NCBI GenBank assembly: GCA_937958735.1
Contig: CALGNG010000092.1
Coordinates: 1-7,325, forward strand
Reading direction: 5' to 3'
Length of the DNA: 7,325 nt
Source: an uncultured Aquimarina sp.
Lineage (GTDB): Bacteria; Bacteroidota; Bacteroidia; Flavobacteriales; Flavobacteriaceae
The notes below the pieces were generated by a model, which did not search any database, was not told the origin of the DNA, and saw nothing but the letters and a program-made list of their open reading frames with translations. Numbering within the stretch: the stretch's first letter is position 1; each line of letters begins with the position of its first letter. The translations under genes were made by a program, and so were the position numbers. Below are positions 1-6,220 of this stretch, piece by piece.

Positions 1-69
1 TAAAAGAAGGGCTTGATTTTATAACCTTTTTTAATTAATAGAATCTTAGATTAATTTAATTAGTAATAA

Positions 70-570
70 ATGAAAAAAAGAGTATTTATAATAATGTTAT
101 TTAGTGCACTATTTAGTTATGGTCAAAAAAAGGAATTTATAGCCAGAGTCGGATTAGGAACATCGTTTTTTAATATAAATGAAAATTTCGATGATATTTT
201 TCTATTTAATAACTCCAGTCCCGTTATTATAGGTGTAAGAAAGGATAAGTATAGGTTAGAATCTATTTCAAATATTTCAATATTAAATGACGATGATTCT
301 AGCTATGTAAGAGGCTCTATAAGATTAAGTCTTGATTATATAACGAAACTTTCGAAAAGAATGGAAATATATTTTGGTCCTCAATATGGGTTAAATTCTA
401 ATAGAACTAATTTAATTAACCTTCACGTAGGTGGGGAATATTTTCTTCATCAAAATTGGTCGATTAGTAATCAAATTGGTGTCAATTTTTTATTTGATGA
501 TCAAAAATTTATTCAAACAAATAGCAGTATAATTTTAAGGTTTTACATTAATATTAAAAAGAATCACTAA
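70..570 (+). CDS. small exported outer-membrane beta-barrel-like protein (hypothetical)
   Basis: This 166-residue protein is not assigned to a named family. Residues 1-19 form a signal peptide: a K-K-R start, a hydrophobic stretch and an S-Y-G-Q end typical of Bacteroidota Sec signals. The rest alternates polar and hydrophobic residues in short segments separated by N/D-rich turns. Examples lie near 80-92, 97-106, 116-125, 129-142 and 150-161, and the last strand is I-I-L-R-F-Y-I-N-I close to the C-terminus. This is the pattern of a small (roughly 8-stranded) outer-membrane barrel, so an envelope location is inferred. The ATG at 70 directly precedes the signal peptide, and no Shine-Dalgarno is visible. 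The gene overlaps the next by one base, so the two are probably translated together. It is very AT-rich (10 G+C in the 60 bases 61-120). A function cannot be given. Confidence 0.7.
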   Translation: MKKRVFIIMLFSALFSYGQKKEFIARVGLGTSFFNINENFDDIFLFNNSSPVIIGVRKDKYRLESISNISILNDDDSSYVRGSIRLSLDYITKLSKRMEIYFGPQYGLNSNRTNLINLHVGGEYFLHQNWSISNQIGVNFLFDDQKFIQTNSSIILRFYINIKKNH

Positions 571-1364
571 TGCTAAGGCGACACATCGTTTATGGAATAA
601 TTAGTTTATTCTTATTGTCTTGTGAGTTAAGTACTTTTGATGAGGTTCCATATGATATAATAATAGTGGCAGGTCAATCAAATACCCATGCAGGTAGAGG
701 TTTAAATAGAAAAACAGATAATGCTACTAATAAAGATATTTTTCAATTAGGTAGAAACTCCTTTTTTGATAGAATTATTATTCCTGCTAACGAACCTTTA
801 CATCACCATACTGTTCGCAAAAACAAAATTGGATTTGCTCTTACTTTTGCGAAATTATTTGATAGAATTAATAATAAGAATCCAATTTTAATTATTCCTT
901 GTGGATCTGGAGGCTCTTCAATTCCTAGAAATTGGAATAGAACAAGTTTTTTATATAATGATCTTATTGAAAGAGTAGAGCTTGTATTAAATAAATTCCC
1001 TCAAAGTCAAATAAAAGCTGTACTGTGGCATCAAGGTGAATCTGATGTTGGTGATGAAAATTATGATACTTTATTAGATAACTTAATAGAAAATATGCGT
1101 GTTGATTTGAAAACAGAGGCTCCGTTTGTAGTAGGAGGTATGGTTCCTTTTTGGGTATCTAAAACTAAAAATAGAATTATTCAACAGGATATTATTAAAA
1201 ACACCCCTAAAAGGGTAAAAAACACGAGTTATGCAAATCCAGAAATTCCTTTTGTTATAAAAAAAGAGAATAATAATTTTGACATCATTCATTACGATGC
1301 AAATGGACAAAGAGAATTGGGAAAAAGATACTTTAATGCATATTTAGAACTTGAAAATAAATAA
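570..1364 (+). CDS. predicted SGNH / sialate O-acetylesterase-like lipoprotein
   Basis: This 264-residue protein is probably a carbohydrate esterase of the SGNH-hydrolase clan, closest in motifs to the sialate O-acetylesterase domain (SASA/DUF303). Visible motifs are V-A-G-Q-S-N at 33-38 (S37 the likely nucleophile), G-S-G-G-S-S at 112-117 (oxyanion glycine region), W-H-Q-G-E-S-D at 153-159, and D238-x-x-H241 followed by G-Q-R-E-L-G, which supplies the catalytic Asp-His. The N-terminus carries a lipoprotein signal with lipobox L-L-S-C and lipidated Cys18, so it should sit in the envelope facing periplasm or outside. Family members remove acetyl groups from sugars such as sialic acid or xylan; the substrate here is unknown. 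The ATG at 570 overlaps the TAA of the upstream gene (TAATG), indicating translational coupling. No sugar transport or sialidase gene is nearby. The class is well supported, the substrate is not. Confidence 0.82.
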   Translation: MLRRHIVYGIISLFLLSCELSTFDEVPYDIIIVAGQSNTHAGRGLNRKTDNATNKDIFQLGRNSFFDRIIIPANEPLHHHTVRKNKIGFALTFAKLFDRINNKNPILIIPCGSGGSSIPRNWNRTSFLYNDLIERVELVLNKFPQSQIKAVLWHQGESDVGDENYDTLLDNLIENMRVDLKTEAPFVVGGMVPFWVSKTKNRIIQQDIIKNTPKRVKNTSYANPEIPFVIKKENNNFDIIHYDANGQRELGKRYFNAYLELENK

Positions 1365-1894
1365 TTTTAATAGAAAAAAGATACACGTTGATGTAATTTG
1401 TTAAAGCATATACAAACTAGAGTTTTTTAATTCCAAACGACATCAATTGGATTAGGGTACATTTATTTTAGAGATAACTACAGAGATTTTAGATAAAGAC
1501 TTTCTAGATACAGAAACAAGTTACATTATTTTTTAAAGGTAAATCGCGGAATTGTAAATTCTAAAAATAATTAAGATGTTACAAAAAGGTAAATTATGTT
1601 ATAGAAAAAGAACTTATAAATCGTAAGGGGTTGCTTTTGCAAGAAATATTGATAGTAATCAGATTATAAGTTCCATAAATAATCATCAAGAAGCGGTTGC
1701 TTTATATTAGTCTAATCCAGTATACAATGTTCCAATTTTTTAAAAGAAGAGAGGCGAATAATTTGGAATACAAACGAAACTTATAAATATTTTTATTTTA
1801 AGTCAAGACTTTAGTTAGGAATTAGTCGCAAATCGTAAAGTTAATTGAAGAAGAAATAGTTTTTTAAAATTACTAGCGGATTTTTTAGATAAAT
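1365..1894. other. 530-bp gene-free AT-rich gap, possible decayed coding sequence
   Basis: No intact reading frame on either strand fits a gene here. The forward frame from 1456 to about 1929 reads partly protein-like, for example the segment N-P-V-Y-N-V-P-I-F near 1714-1740, but is cut by about ten TAA/TAG/TGA codons. That is roughly what chance predicts for DNA this AT-rich, so a relic is possible but not shown. The gap also holds a perfect 10-bp inverted repeat (GAACTTATAA at 1610-1619 and its complement at 1664-1673). A direct copy, AACTTATAAAT, occurs at 1611-1621 and 1778-1788. No tRNA, known riboswitch, transposase or convincing terminator was recognised after the 1364 stop codon. Confidence 0.45.
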
Positions 1895-2281
1895 ATGAAA
1901 AGAAAATTAATAAGTTCAGACTCTCTTTTTGAGAAAGAAATCGGTTATTCCCGAGCGGTTGTAGACGGTAATTGGGTATTTGTTTCGGGCACTACAGGTT
2001 ATAATTATGATAATATGACTATAGAGGAGGATGTAGAAACCCAAACAGAGCAATGTTTTAAAAATATTACACTTGTTTTAAAACAAGCAGGCTCTATGTT
2101 AGAAGAAGTGGTAAGGGTTACTTATATTTTGCCGAATGTTTCCGATTTTGAAAAATGTTGGCCTACACTAAAAAAACACTTTGGTGAGATTAGACCTGCT
2201 GCTACGATGTTTTCGGCAGGTTTAGCAGATCCTAAAATGAAGATTGAAATTCAAGTAACAGCATTAAAAAAGAGTGTTTAG
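1895..2281 (+). CDS. Rid (YjgF/YER057c/UK114) family protein lacking the catalytic arginine
   Basis: This 128-residue protein has the full length of a RidA-type subunit, which usually forms a trimer in the cytoplasm. Typical features are G-Y-S-R-A-V-x-x-G-N-W-V-F-V-S-G-T-T-G at the start (17-35), the central helix around 48-67, V-x-R-V-T-Y-I at 72-78 and the C-terminal K-I-E-I-Q strand at 116-120. Archetypal RidA hydrolyses reactive enamine/imine intermediates using an Arg in a P-A-R-S motif (Arg105 in E. coli). Here the aligned motif is P-A-A-T at 101-104, so alanine 103 replaces that Arg, while E118 matches E. coli Glu120. It therefore probably belongs to one of the Rid subfamilies without enamine-deaminase activity, and the function is open. 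Its start is the ATG at 1895, with no visible Shine-Dalgarno. The stop codon lies in a strong hairpin. Confidence 0.88.
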   Translation: MKRKLISSDSLFEKEIGYSRAVVDGNWVFVSGTTGYNYDNMTIEEDVETQTEQCFKNITLVLKQAGSMLEEVVRVTYILPNVSDFEKCWPTLKKHFGEIRPAATMFSAGLADPKMKIEIQVTALKKSV

Positions 2282-2301
2282 TTTTATAAACACTCTTTTT
2301 T
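2266..2301. terminator. bidirectional intrinsic terminator overlapping the Rid gene's stop codon
   Basis: A perfect 15-bp stem is formed by AAAAAAGAGTGTTTA (2266-2280) and its complement (2287-2301), with the 6-base loop GTTTTA. The right arm ends in a T run and the left arm begins with an A run, so each strand reads as hairpin plus U-tract. It lies between two convergent genes, and its left arm encodes the last residues of the Rid protein (K-K-S-V) together with most of the stop codon. It should end transcription from both the Rid gene and the hydrolase gene that ends at 2322. Confidence 0.85.
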
Positions 2302-2321
2302 AGAAATAAAGGCAGTTAATT

Positions 2322-3251
2322 TTATTTAAAAGCCCCAATAATTTTAACCAAATCTGTGGATGCCTCTTCTTGTATAAAATGGTTTTTATTAATGATGTGA
2401 ATGTTTTTAGGATCAATTTTTAAATCTTTTATTACAAATTCTTTTTCTTGATTCCATAACAAGATTTCGTCATCGATACCCCATATTACTTCTACAGGAA
2501 TATTAATTTGTTTTAAAACAGAAGAATAATCAGGAATAGATTGGGTGTTGGTAGTAAAAAACTTGTACATCGCTTTTGTTTTTCCTTCTTTTAAAGGGGT
2601 GGCATAACCTTCTACATCGGCTTTACTCATTTGGCAGTCGTTAGTGGCATTTACAAACAGTGCTTTTAGAGTGGTTTGGGTAAGGTTTCTGTAGCTCCAC
2701 ATCATAAATTTACCCATATTTCCTTGTTTCATATTTACAGGAGGTTTAAAACCTTCTTTATAAATTACGGTATTTAGAATAGTAAGTTTAGATACTTTAT
2801 TAGGAGCTTGTTTAAATAACTCCCAAGTCCACAATCCACCAGCGTCGTGCATGGTATGATGCCAGTGGTCAATCTTTAAATGTTCCATTAAACCTAAAAT
2901 GCGTTTAGCGTGTGCTGCTTTGTCATAAATTTCGTAGCCATTGGGGTTATCACTATTTCCAAAACCTAACATATCTGGAGCAATTACTCTATAGCCTTTG
3001 GCTACTAAAGGATCTATCATTTTGCGATAAAGCCAACCCGATGTAGGTACTCCATGCAATAATAAAAGGGGAGTTCCTTCTCCTTTATCTATATAAGCTA
3101 TTTTTCCATTTGGAGAATTCCAAAACTTCTGCTGAGATCTAAAATTGGTGTATTCCATTTCGTTGGGCTTAGATTTTATTTGGTATGCTTTGCAATTAAG
3201 AAGAGTAAGCGGTATAAAAATTAGATAAATAGTTTTTGTTAATAAATTCAT
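2322..3251 (-). CDS. lipoprotein alpha/beta hydrolase with aspartate nucleophile (epoxide hydrolase / haloalkane dehalogenase-like)
   Basis: This 309-residue hydrolase has the alpha/beta fold. An N-terminal lipoprotein signal ends in lipobox L-L-N-C with Cys20, placing the enzyme on the periplasmic side of a membrane, which is unusual for this mostly soluble group. Motifs are the oxyanion H-G-V-P at 66-69, A-P-D-M-L-G-F-G-N-S-D at 91-101, the nucleophile elbow H-D-A-G-G at 135-139 (D136), W-G-I-D-D at 257-261 (acid D260 or D261), and catalytic His291 in N-H-F-I-Q-E-E. An Asp nucleophile and H-F-I-Q-E-E ending are hallmarks of haloalkane dehalogenases and epoxide hydrolases. Those usually have Trp after the nucleophile (D-W-G-G); here it is Ala137, which removes a halide-binding residue of dehalogenases. 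The substrate is therefore uncertain. Its 3' end faces the Rid gene. Confidence 0.85.
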   Translation of the reverse strand: MNLLTKTIYLIFIPLTLLNCKAYQIKSKPNEMEYTNFRSQQKFWNSPNGKIAYIDKGEGTPLLLLHGVPTSGWLYRKMIDPLVAKGYRVIAPDMLGFGNSDNPNGYEIYDKAAHAKRILGLMEHLKIDHWHHTMHDAGGLWTWELFKQAPNKVSKLTILNTVIYKEGFKPPVNMKQGNMGKFMMWSYRNLTQTTLKALFVNATNDCQMSKADVEGYATPLKEGKTKAMYKFFTTNTQSIPDYSSVLKQINIPVEVIWGIDDEILLWNQEKEFVIKDLKIDPKNIHIINKNHFIQEEASTDLVKIIGAFK

Positions 3252-3368
3252 TTTAAGTTTAGTTTTTTTTAATCTTTTGTTTTATAGTTGTTTATGTTTT
3301 ATAAATAATATGTTATTATTTTGTAAATTCCTTTTTTATATTATTTAATATACATAAAAAAGTGGTTT

Positions 3369-4037
3369 ATGAAATATATTTTATTTGCGTTTTCTTTTTT
3401 TTTATCGGTTTCGATTTTTAGTCAAGTAGATGCAGGAGGACTTTTGGGGGTGCTAAGTGTTACCACTGCAGAAAGGAATGCCATTACAGGTACTATTACA
3501 GAAGGGAGTTTGGTGTACGATAGCGATGTAAATCGTGTTTACGAATTTACAGACACGGGATGGCAAGAAATATTAACAGCAGGAAGTAATACTTATCTAG
3601 GGGTATTTATAATTACAAGCCCAGGAGTGGTAACAGTTGGAGGACTTCCTTTTAGACCTAGTTCTGTTAGTTTTGTAGCCCATCCTAATATAGAAACTTT
3701 GAATGTAAATGCAGATAATGGAGTAGATAATAATATTAATACTTCTGATAACTCCTTTGGGACAATGAATGGTTTTGCAAGGAATGATTCAGGTACAATA
3801 GTCCAGCAAGTAATTTACTTAGGGGGTAGCGGTAATTCTATCAACGATATTAGTCGGTTTGCTTCCAATGCCAATGCCATTGGGGTACGATATGGTGATC
3901 GAAACGGAGATAATCTTGGAGTTATTACAGGATCTGTAACAGGTTTTTTAGCCAACGGATTTAGGTTAACGGCAACTTTTAGTAATGTTGATATCCAAAG
4001 CGAAGATCTAGTAGTTCTTTTTACTGCATATAGATAA
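3369..4037 (+). CDS. secreted surface/tail-fibre-like protein, hypothetical
   Basis: This 222-residue protein starts with a signal peptide (about 1-19, ending I-F-S-Q). Next comes a segment common in Bacteroidota surface proteins: T-T-A-E-R-N-A-I at 32-39, then G-S-L-V-Y-D at 46-51 and a Y-E-F-T-D-T-G-W-Q-E-I turn at 58-68. This resembles the short 'you may see this label and value' repeat found before C-terminal domains of adhesin or tail-like proteins. From about 75 to the end is a Gly/Asn/Ser-rich, beta-predicted domain with a G-G-L-P-F-R-P-S-S-V-S-F strand-turn at 91-102 and a closing L-V-V-L-F-T-A-Y-R strand, reminiscent of phage receptor-binding 'G-F-x-P' domains. I do not recognise it as a named family. 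No enzyme motif is seen. The gene runs alone, divergent from the hydrolase across 117 bp and convergent with the co-chaperone gene. Confidence 0.75.
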   Translation: MKYILFAFSFFLSVSIFSQVDAGGLLGVLSVTTAERNAITGTITEGSLVYDSDVNRVYEFTDTGWQEILTAGSNTYLGVFIITSPGVVTVGGLPFRPSSVSFVAHPNIETLNVNADNGVDNNINTSDNSFGTMNGFARNDSGTIVQQVIYLGGSGNSINDISRFASNANAIGVRYGDRNGDNLGVITGSVTGFLANGFRLTATFSNVDIQSEDLVVLFTAYR

Positions 4038-4046
4038 GATGTAAAA

Positions 4047-4802
4047 CTATTTAAATCCTCGTTCTTTTTGTAATTGCTCGTAAGCACCCTGTACCGATTG
4101 GAACTTTTCTTCGGCACCCTTTTGTAAATGTTCGGGTAAATGCTGTAATTTATCTGGGTGATATTTCTTAGCCATAGTTCTATAGGCTTTTTTTATTTCG
4201 GAATCGGTAGCTGTTTTTTCTATTTCTAAAATTTTATAAGCATTATCGGCCTCTTTAAAAAACATAGCTTTAATACTCTCGAAATCTTTAAAATGTACTC
4301 TAAAGAATCCAGAAATTTCTTTTATTTTTCGTGACTCATTGTCACTAATATGTCCATCGGCATTAGCAATTCCAAACAAAAAGTGAAGTACTTGTAGTCT
4401 AGATTCGTATCTAGTATGTTGTGCAATGTAGGTAGCAATTCTGGCAGTATTAATTTCTCTTTTCTTTATAACATCGTTAAAAGTTCTAAAAGTAGCATTG
4501 GCTCTTTCTTTGCCATAATTGGTAACAAAATAGCTTCGTACATAATCCAGTTCGGTTTGGTTTACTTGCCCGTCTGCTTTAATAACCATAGAGGCTAAAG
4601 AAAGTAAATTAAGTTCAAAATCTTTAGGCCCAACGTTTTTAGAATTTGGAGCGCGATGTCTGTTGTATGAAGTAGAGGAGTCCTTACCTCTAGATTTGGT
4701 ATATAATTGTTCTATAAAATATCCAGCAAAATATCCCATTATAGCTCCATAAAACCGTTTTAGCAACATATAGCCAGCAATGGCACCAATCCATTTAAAC
4801 AT
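4047..4802 (-). CDS. DjlA-like membrane co-chaperone (TM segment, TerB-like domain, J domain)
   Basis: This 251-residue protein has the architecture of DjlA, the inner-membrane J protein. Residues 1-34 form a Gly-rich membrane segment with G-x-x-G-x-x-x-G-like spacing, as in the dimerising DjlA anchor. Residues 62-183 are a TerB-like helical domain with two acidic loops, K-A-D-G-Q-V-N-Q-T-E (75-84) and N-A-D-G-H-I-S-D-N-E (147-156). Residues 187-248 are a C-terminal J domain with the H-P-D tripeptide at 215-217, which stimulates the ATPase of DnaK/Hsp70. E. coli DjlA (271 residues) has the same order. The J domain should face the cytoplasm. The ATG at 4800-4802 immediately precedes the membrane segment. 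Only 9 bp separate its stop from that of the opposite gene. The clients are unknown. Confidence 0.87.
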   Translation of the reverse strand: MFKWIGAIAGYMLLKRFYGAIMGYFAGYFIEQLYTKSRGKDSSTSYNRHRAPNSKNVGPKDFELNLLSLASMVIKADGQVNQTELDYVRSYFVTNYGKERANATFRTFNDVIKKREINTARIATYIAQHTRYESRLQVLHFLFGIANADGHISDNESRKIKEISGFFRVHFKDFESIKAMFFKEADNAYKILEIEKTATDSEIKKAYRTMAKKYHPDKLQHLPEHLQKGAEEKFQSVQGAYEQLQKERGFK

Positions 4803-4902
4803 ACTTGTTTTTTTAATAAATATAAGTTACTTCTACTAATTCTATTCCATTAAGAAGAATACTGACAAAAAGTTAGTTGTAATTCATGTGGAATAGTATT
4901 TG

Positions 4903-4910
4903 TAACTTTG
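4903..4910 (+). promoter_or_regulatory. Bacteroidota-type -7 promoter element for the bacilliredoxin gene
   Basis: TAACTTTG matches the Bacteroidota -7 consensus TAnnTTTG exactly. The nearest upstream TTG (4877-4879) is 23 bases away, slightly more than the usual 19-21, so the -33 box is uncertain. Transcription would begin about 5-8 bases downstream, leaving a leader of only about 10 bases before the ATG at 4926. Confidence 0.5.
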
Positions 4911-4925
4911 AATAAAATTAAAATT

Positions 4926-5336
4926 ATGTATCCAGAAGAACTAGTTCAACCAATGCGTGCCGATTTGGCTAACTTTGGTTTTGAAGAATTACATACCTCA
5001 GAAGCAGTAAATGCAGTTTTAGCTAAATCAGGAACTACACTTGTAGTAGTAAATTCTGTTTGTGGATGTGCGGCAGCTAACGCACGCCCAGCAGCAAAAA
5101 TGTCTTTAGATAATGCTAAAAAACCAAGTAATGCTGTAACAGTATTTGCAGGGGTAGACAAAGAAGCTGTAAATACAGCTAGAGAGCATATGGTCCCTTT
5201 TCCTCCATCTTCGCCTTGTATGGCTCTTTTTAAAGATGGCGAATTGGTACATATACTAGAACGTCATCATATAGAAGGTCGTTCTGCAGATATGATTGCA
5301 GAAAACTTAAAAGATGCTTTTAACGAGTATTGTTAA
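4926..5336 (+). CDS. brxB: bacilliredoxin, BrxA/BrxB (YphP/YqiW) family
   Basis: This 136-residue protein is a thioredoxin-fold disulphide reductase. The family removes bacillithiol from S-bacillithiolated proteins in the cytoplasm. The N-terminus M-Y-P-E-E-L-V and the active-site C46-G47-C48 followed by A-A-A-N-A-R-P are diagnostic. Further conserved blocks are V-F-A-G-x-D-K-E (74-81), P-P-S-S-P (93-97) and E-R-H-x-I-E-G-R (112-119), with a C-terminal Tyr-Cys at 135-136. A fourth cysteine, C98, lies after P-S-S-P where Ser is more usual. The ATG at 4926 is chosen because the family begins M-Y-P-E-E. An alternative TTG at 4908 would lie inside the promoter element. The gene has its own promoter and terminator, so it is probably monocistronic. 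The symbol follows the family; BrxA versus BrxB cannot be decided. Confidence 0.92.
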   Translation: MYPEELVQPMRADLANFGFEELHTSEAVNAVLAKSGTTLVVVNSVCGCAAANARPAAKMSLDNAKKPSNAVTVFAGVDKEAVNTAREHMVPFPPSSPCMALFKDGELVHILERHHIEGRSADMIAENLKDAFNEYC

Positions 5337-5354
5337 GATGTTATAGTCTTTTAT

Positions 5355-5393
5355 AAACACAAAAAGTTAGGAAATTCCTAACTTTTTGTGTTT
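5355..5393. terminator. 39-bp palindromic intrinsic terminator
   Basis: Arm AAACACAAAAAGTTAGGAA (5355-5373) pairs perfectly with its complement at 5375-5393 around a single central A. A physical hairpin would be about 17 bp with the loop AAATT, followed by a T run (5391-5394). It begins 18 bases after the bacilliredoxin stop and precedes the acyltransferase gene, so it separates the two transcription units. The A-rich left arm gives it bidirectional symmetry, although no gene approaches from the right on the minus strand. Confidence 0.85.
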
Positions 5394-5480
5394 TAAGCAT
5401 TCATTTTTTAAATTTAAAATTGCTCTTTTTAAAATAAAATAAGACCTTGCGCTTTTAGTTTAAAAAGTGAGTAAATATTT

Positions 5481-6215
5481 ATGTTTAAGAAGTTTTTTGC
5501 CTTTTTATTATCAATTGTATTTTATCCTCTTTTTTTTGGATGTCTCGTTATATTTCATGGAATTCAAGTAATTTCTTTGAATATTTTTGGGAAGAAAGCG
5601 CATAAAAAAACCGTCGATGCGTTAAATTTTTTCCTAATTCGTTGTTTAAACGTAATGGGTAATCGTACTTCTTATATTAATAATCATAAAATCCCAGAAG
5701 GGAAACCATTGCTTTTTGTAGCCAATCATCAAAGTATGTTTGATATTACTATGATTGTTTGGTACATGCGTCGATACAGTCCTCATTTTATTTCTAAAAT
5801 AGAATTAGGTAAAGGTATTCCTAGTATTTCTTATAACTTACGACATGGAGGATCTGTGTTAATAGATAGAAAAAATAAAAGGCAATCGCTTCCTACATTA
5901 ATTAACTTTGGAAAAAGATTGCAGCAAAATAACGAGACGGGTGTATTGTTTCCAGAAGGGACAAGAAGTAAAAATGGAGCACCTAAAGAATTTATGGACG
6001 GTGGTTTTAAAATTTTAACGAAAGCTATGCCAGAAGGCTATATAGTTCCCTTAACTTTGAATAATAGTTGGAAACTTTTAGAATGGGGGTATTTCCCCGT
6101 GGGGGCTTTCAATAAAGTAAGCTTAGAAGTACATGAACCTATTGCAATAGGTTCGGGTACAGTAAATGAATTATTAGAAAAAGTAGAACGCCAAATTAAA
6201 CAGGCTATTAAATAA
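5481..6215 (+). CDS. plsC: 1-acylglycerol-3-phosphate acyltransferase (PlsC/LPLAT family)
   Basis: This 244-residue enzyme should transfer an acyl chain to lysophosphatidic acid, giving phosphatidic acid for membrane lipid synthesis at the inner membrane. An N-terminal hydrophobic segment covers residues 5-34. All four acyltransferase motifs are visible. They are N-H-Q-S-M-F-D at 82-88 (the catalytic H-X4-D, His83 and Asp88), G-G-S-V-L-I-D-R at 123-130, F-P-E-G-T-R-S at 157-163 (glycerol-phosphate binding) and V-P-L-T-L at 189-193. The length is normal for PlsC. The desaturase gene starts 5 bp after this stop, so the two are cotranscribed and both act on acyl chains for membrane lipids. The start ATG at 5481 leads straight into the membrane segment. 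The acyl donor (CoA or ACP) and exact lysolipid substrate cannot be read from sequence. Confidence 0.9.
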   Translation: MFKKFFAFLLSIVFYPLFFGCLVIFHGIQVISLNIFGKKAHKKTVDALNFFLIRCLNVMGNRTSYINNHKIPEGKPLLFVANHQSMFDITMIVWYMRRYSPHFISKIELGKGIPSISYNLRHGGSVLIDRKNKRQSLPTLINFGKRLQQNNETGVLFPEGTRSKNGAPKEFMDGGFKILTKAMPEGYIVPLTLNNSWKLLEWGYFPVGAFNKVSLEVHEPIAIGSGTVNELLEKVERQIKQAIK

Positions 6216-6220
6216 AAAAT

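Noticed and set aside
1..40. Possible terminator of an upstream gene, with AAGG and CCTTTTTT arms
   Set aside because: The pairing is short and mismatched, and the gene it would belong to is outside the window.
1083..1310. 75-codon minus-strand reading frame inside the SGNH gene
   Set aside because: It lies wholly within a gene with clear catalytic motifs and has Cys/Ile/Phe/Tyr-rich antisense composition with no recognisable motif.
2322..3251. Calling the hydrolase a haloalkane dehalogenase
   Set aside because: The Trp that normally follows the nucleophile and helps bind halide is Ala here, so only the broader family is supported.
3815..4117. 100-codon minus-strand reading frame across the convergent junction
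   Set aside because: It overlaps the ends of two better supported genes and shows no domain.
4416..4598. 60-codon plus-strand reading frame inside the DjlA-like gene
   Set aside because: It is antisense to the TerB-like domain coding region, which has clear conserved acidic motifs.
4908..4925. TTG at 4908 as the start of the bacilliredoxin
   Set aside because: The TTG is the end of the TAACTTTG promoter element, and the family N-terminus M-Y-P-E-E begins at the ATG at 4926.
4946..5161. 71-codon minus-strand reading frame inside the bacilliredoxin gene
   Set aside because: It is the antisense of a highly conserved coding region covering the CGC active site.
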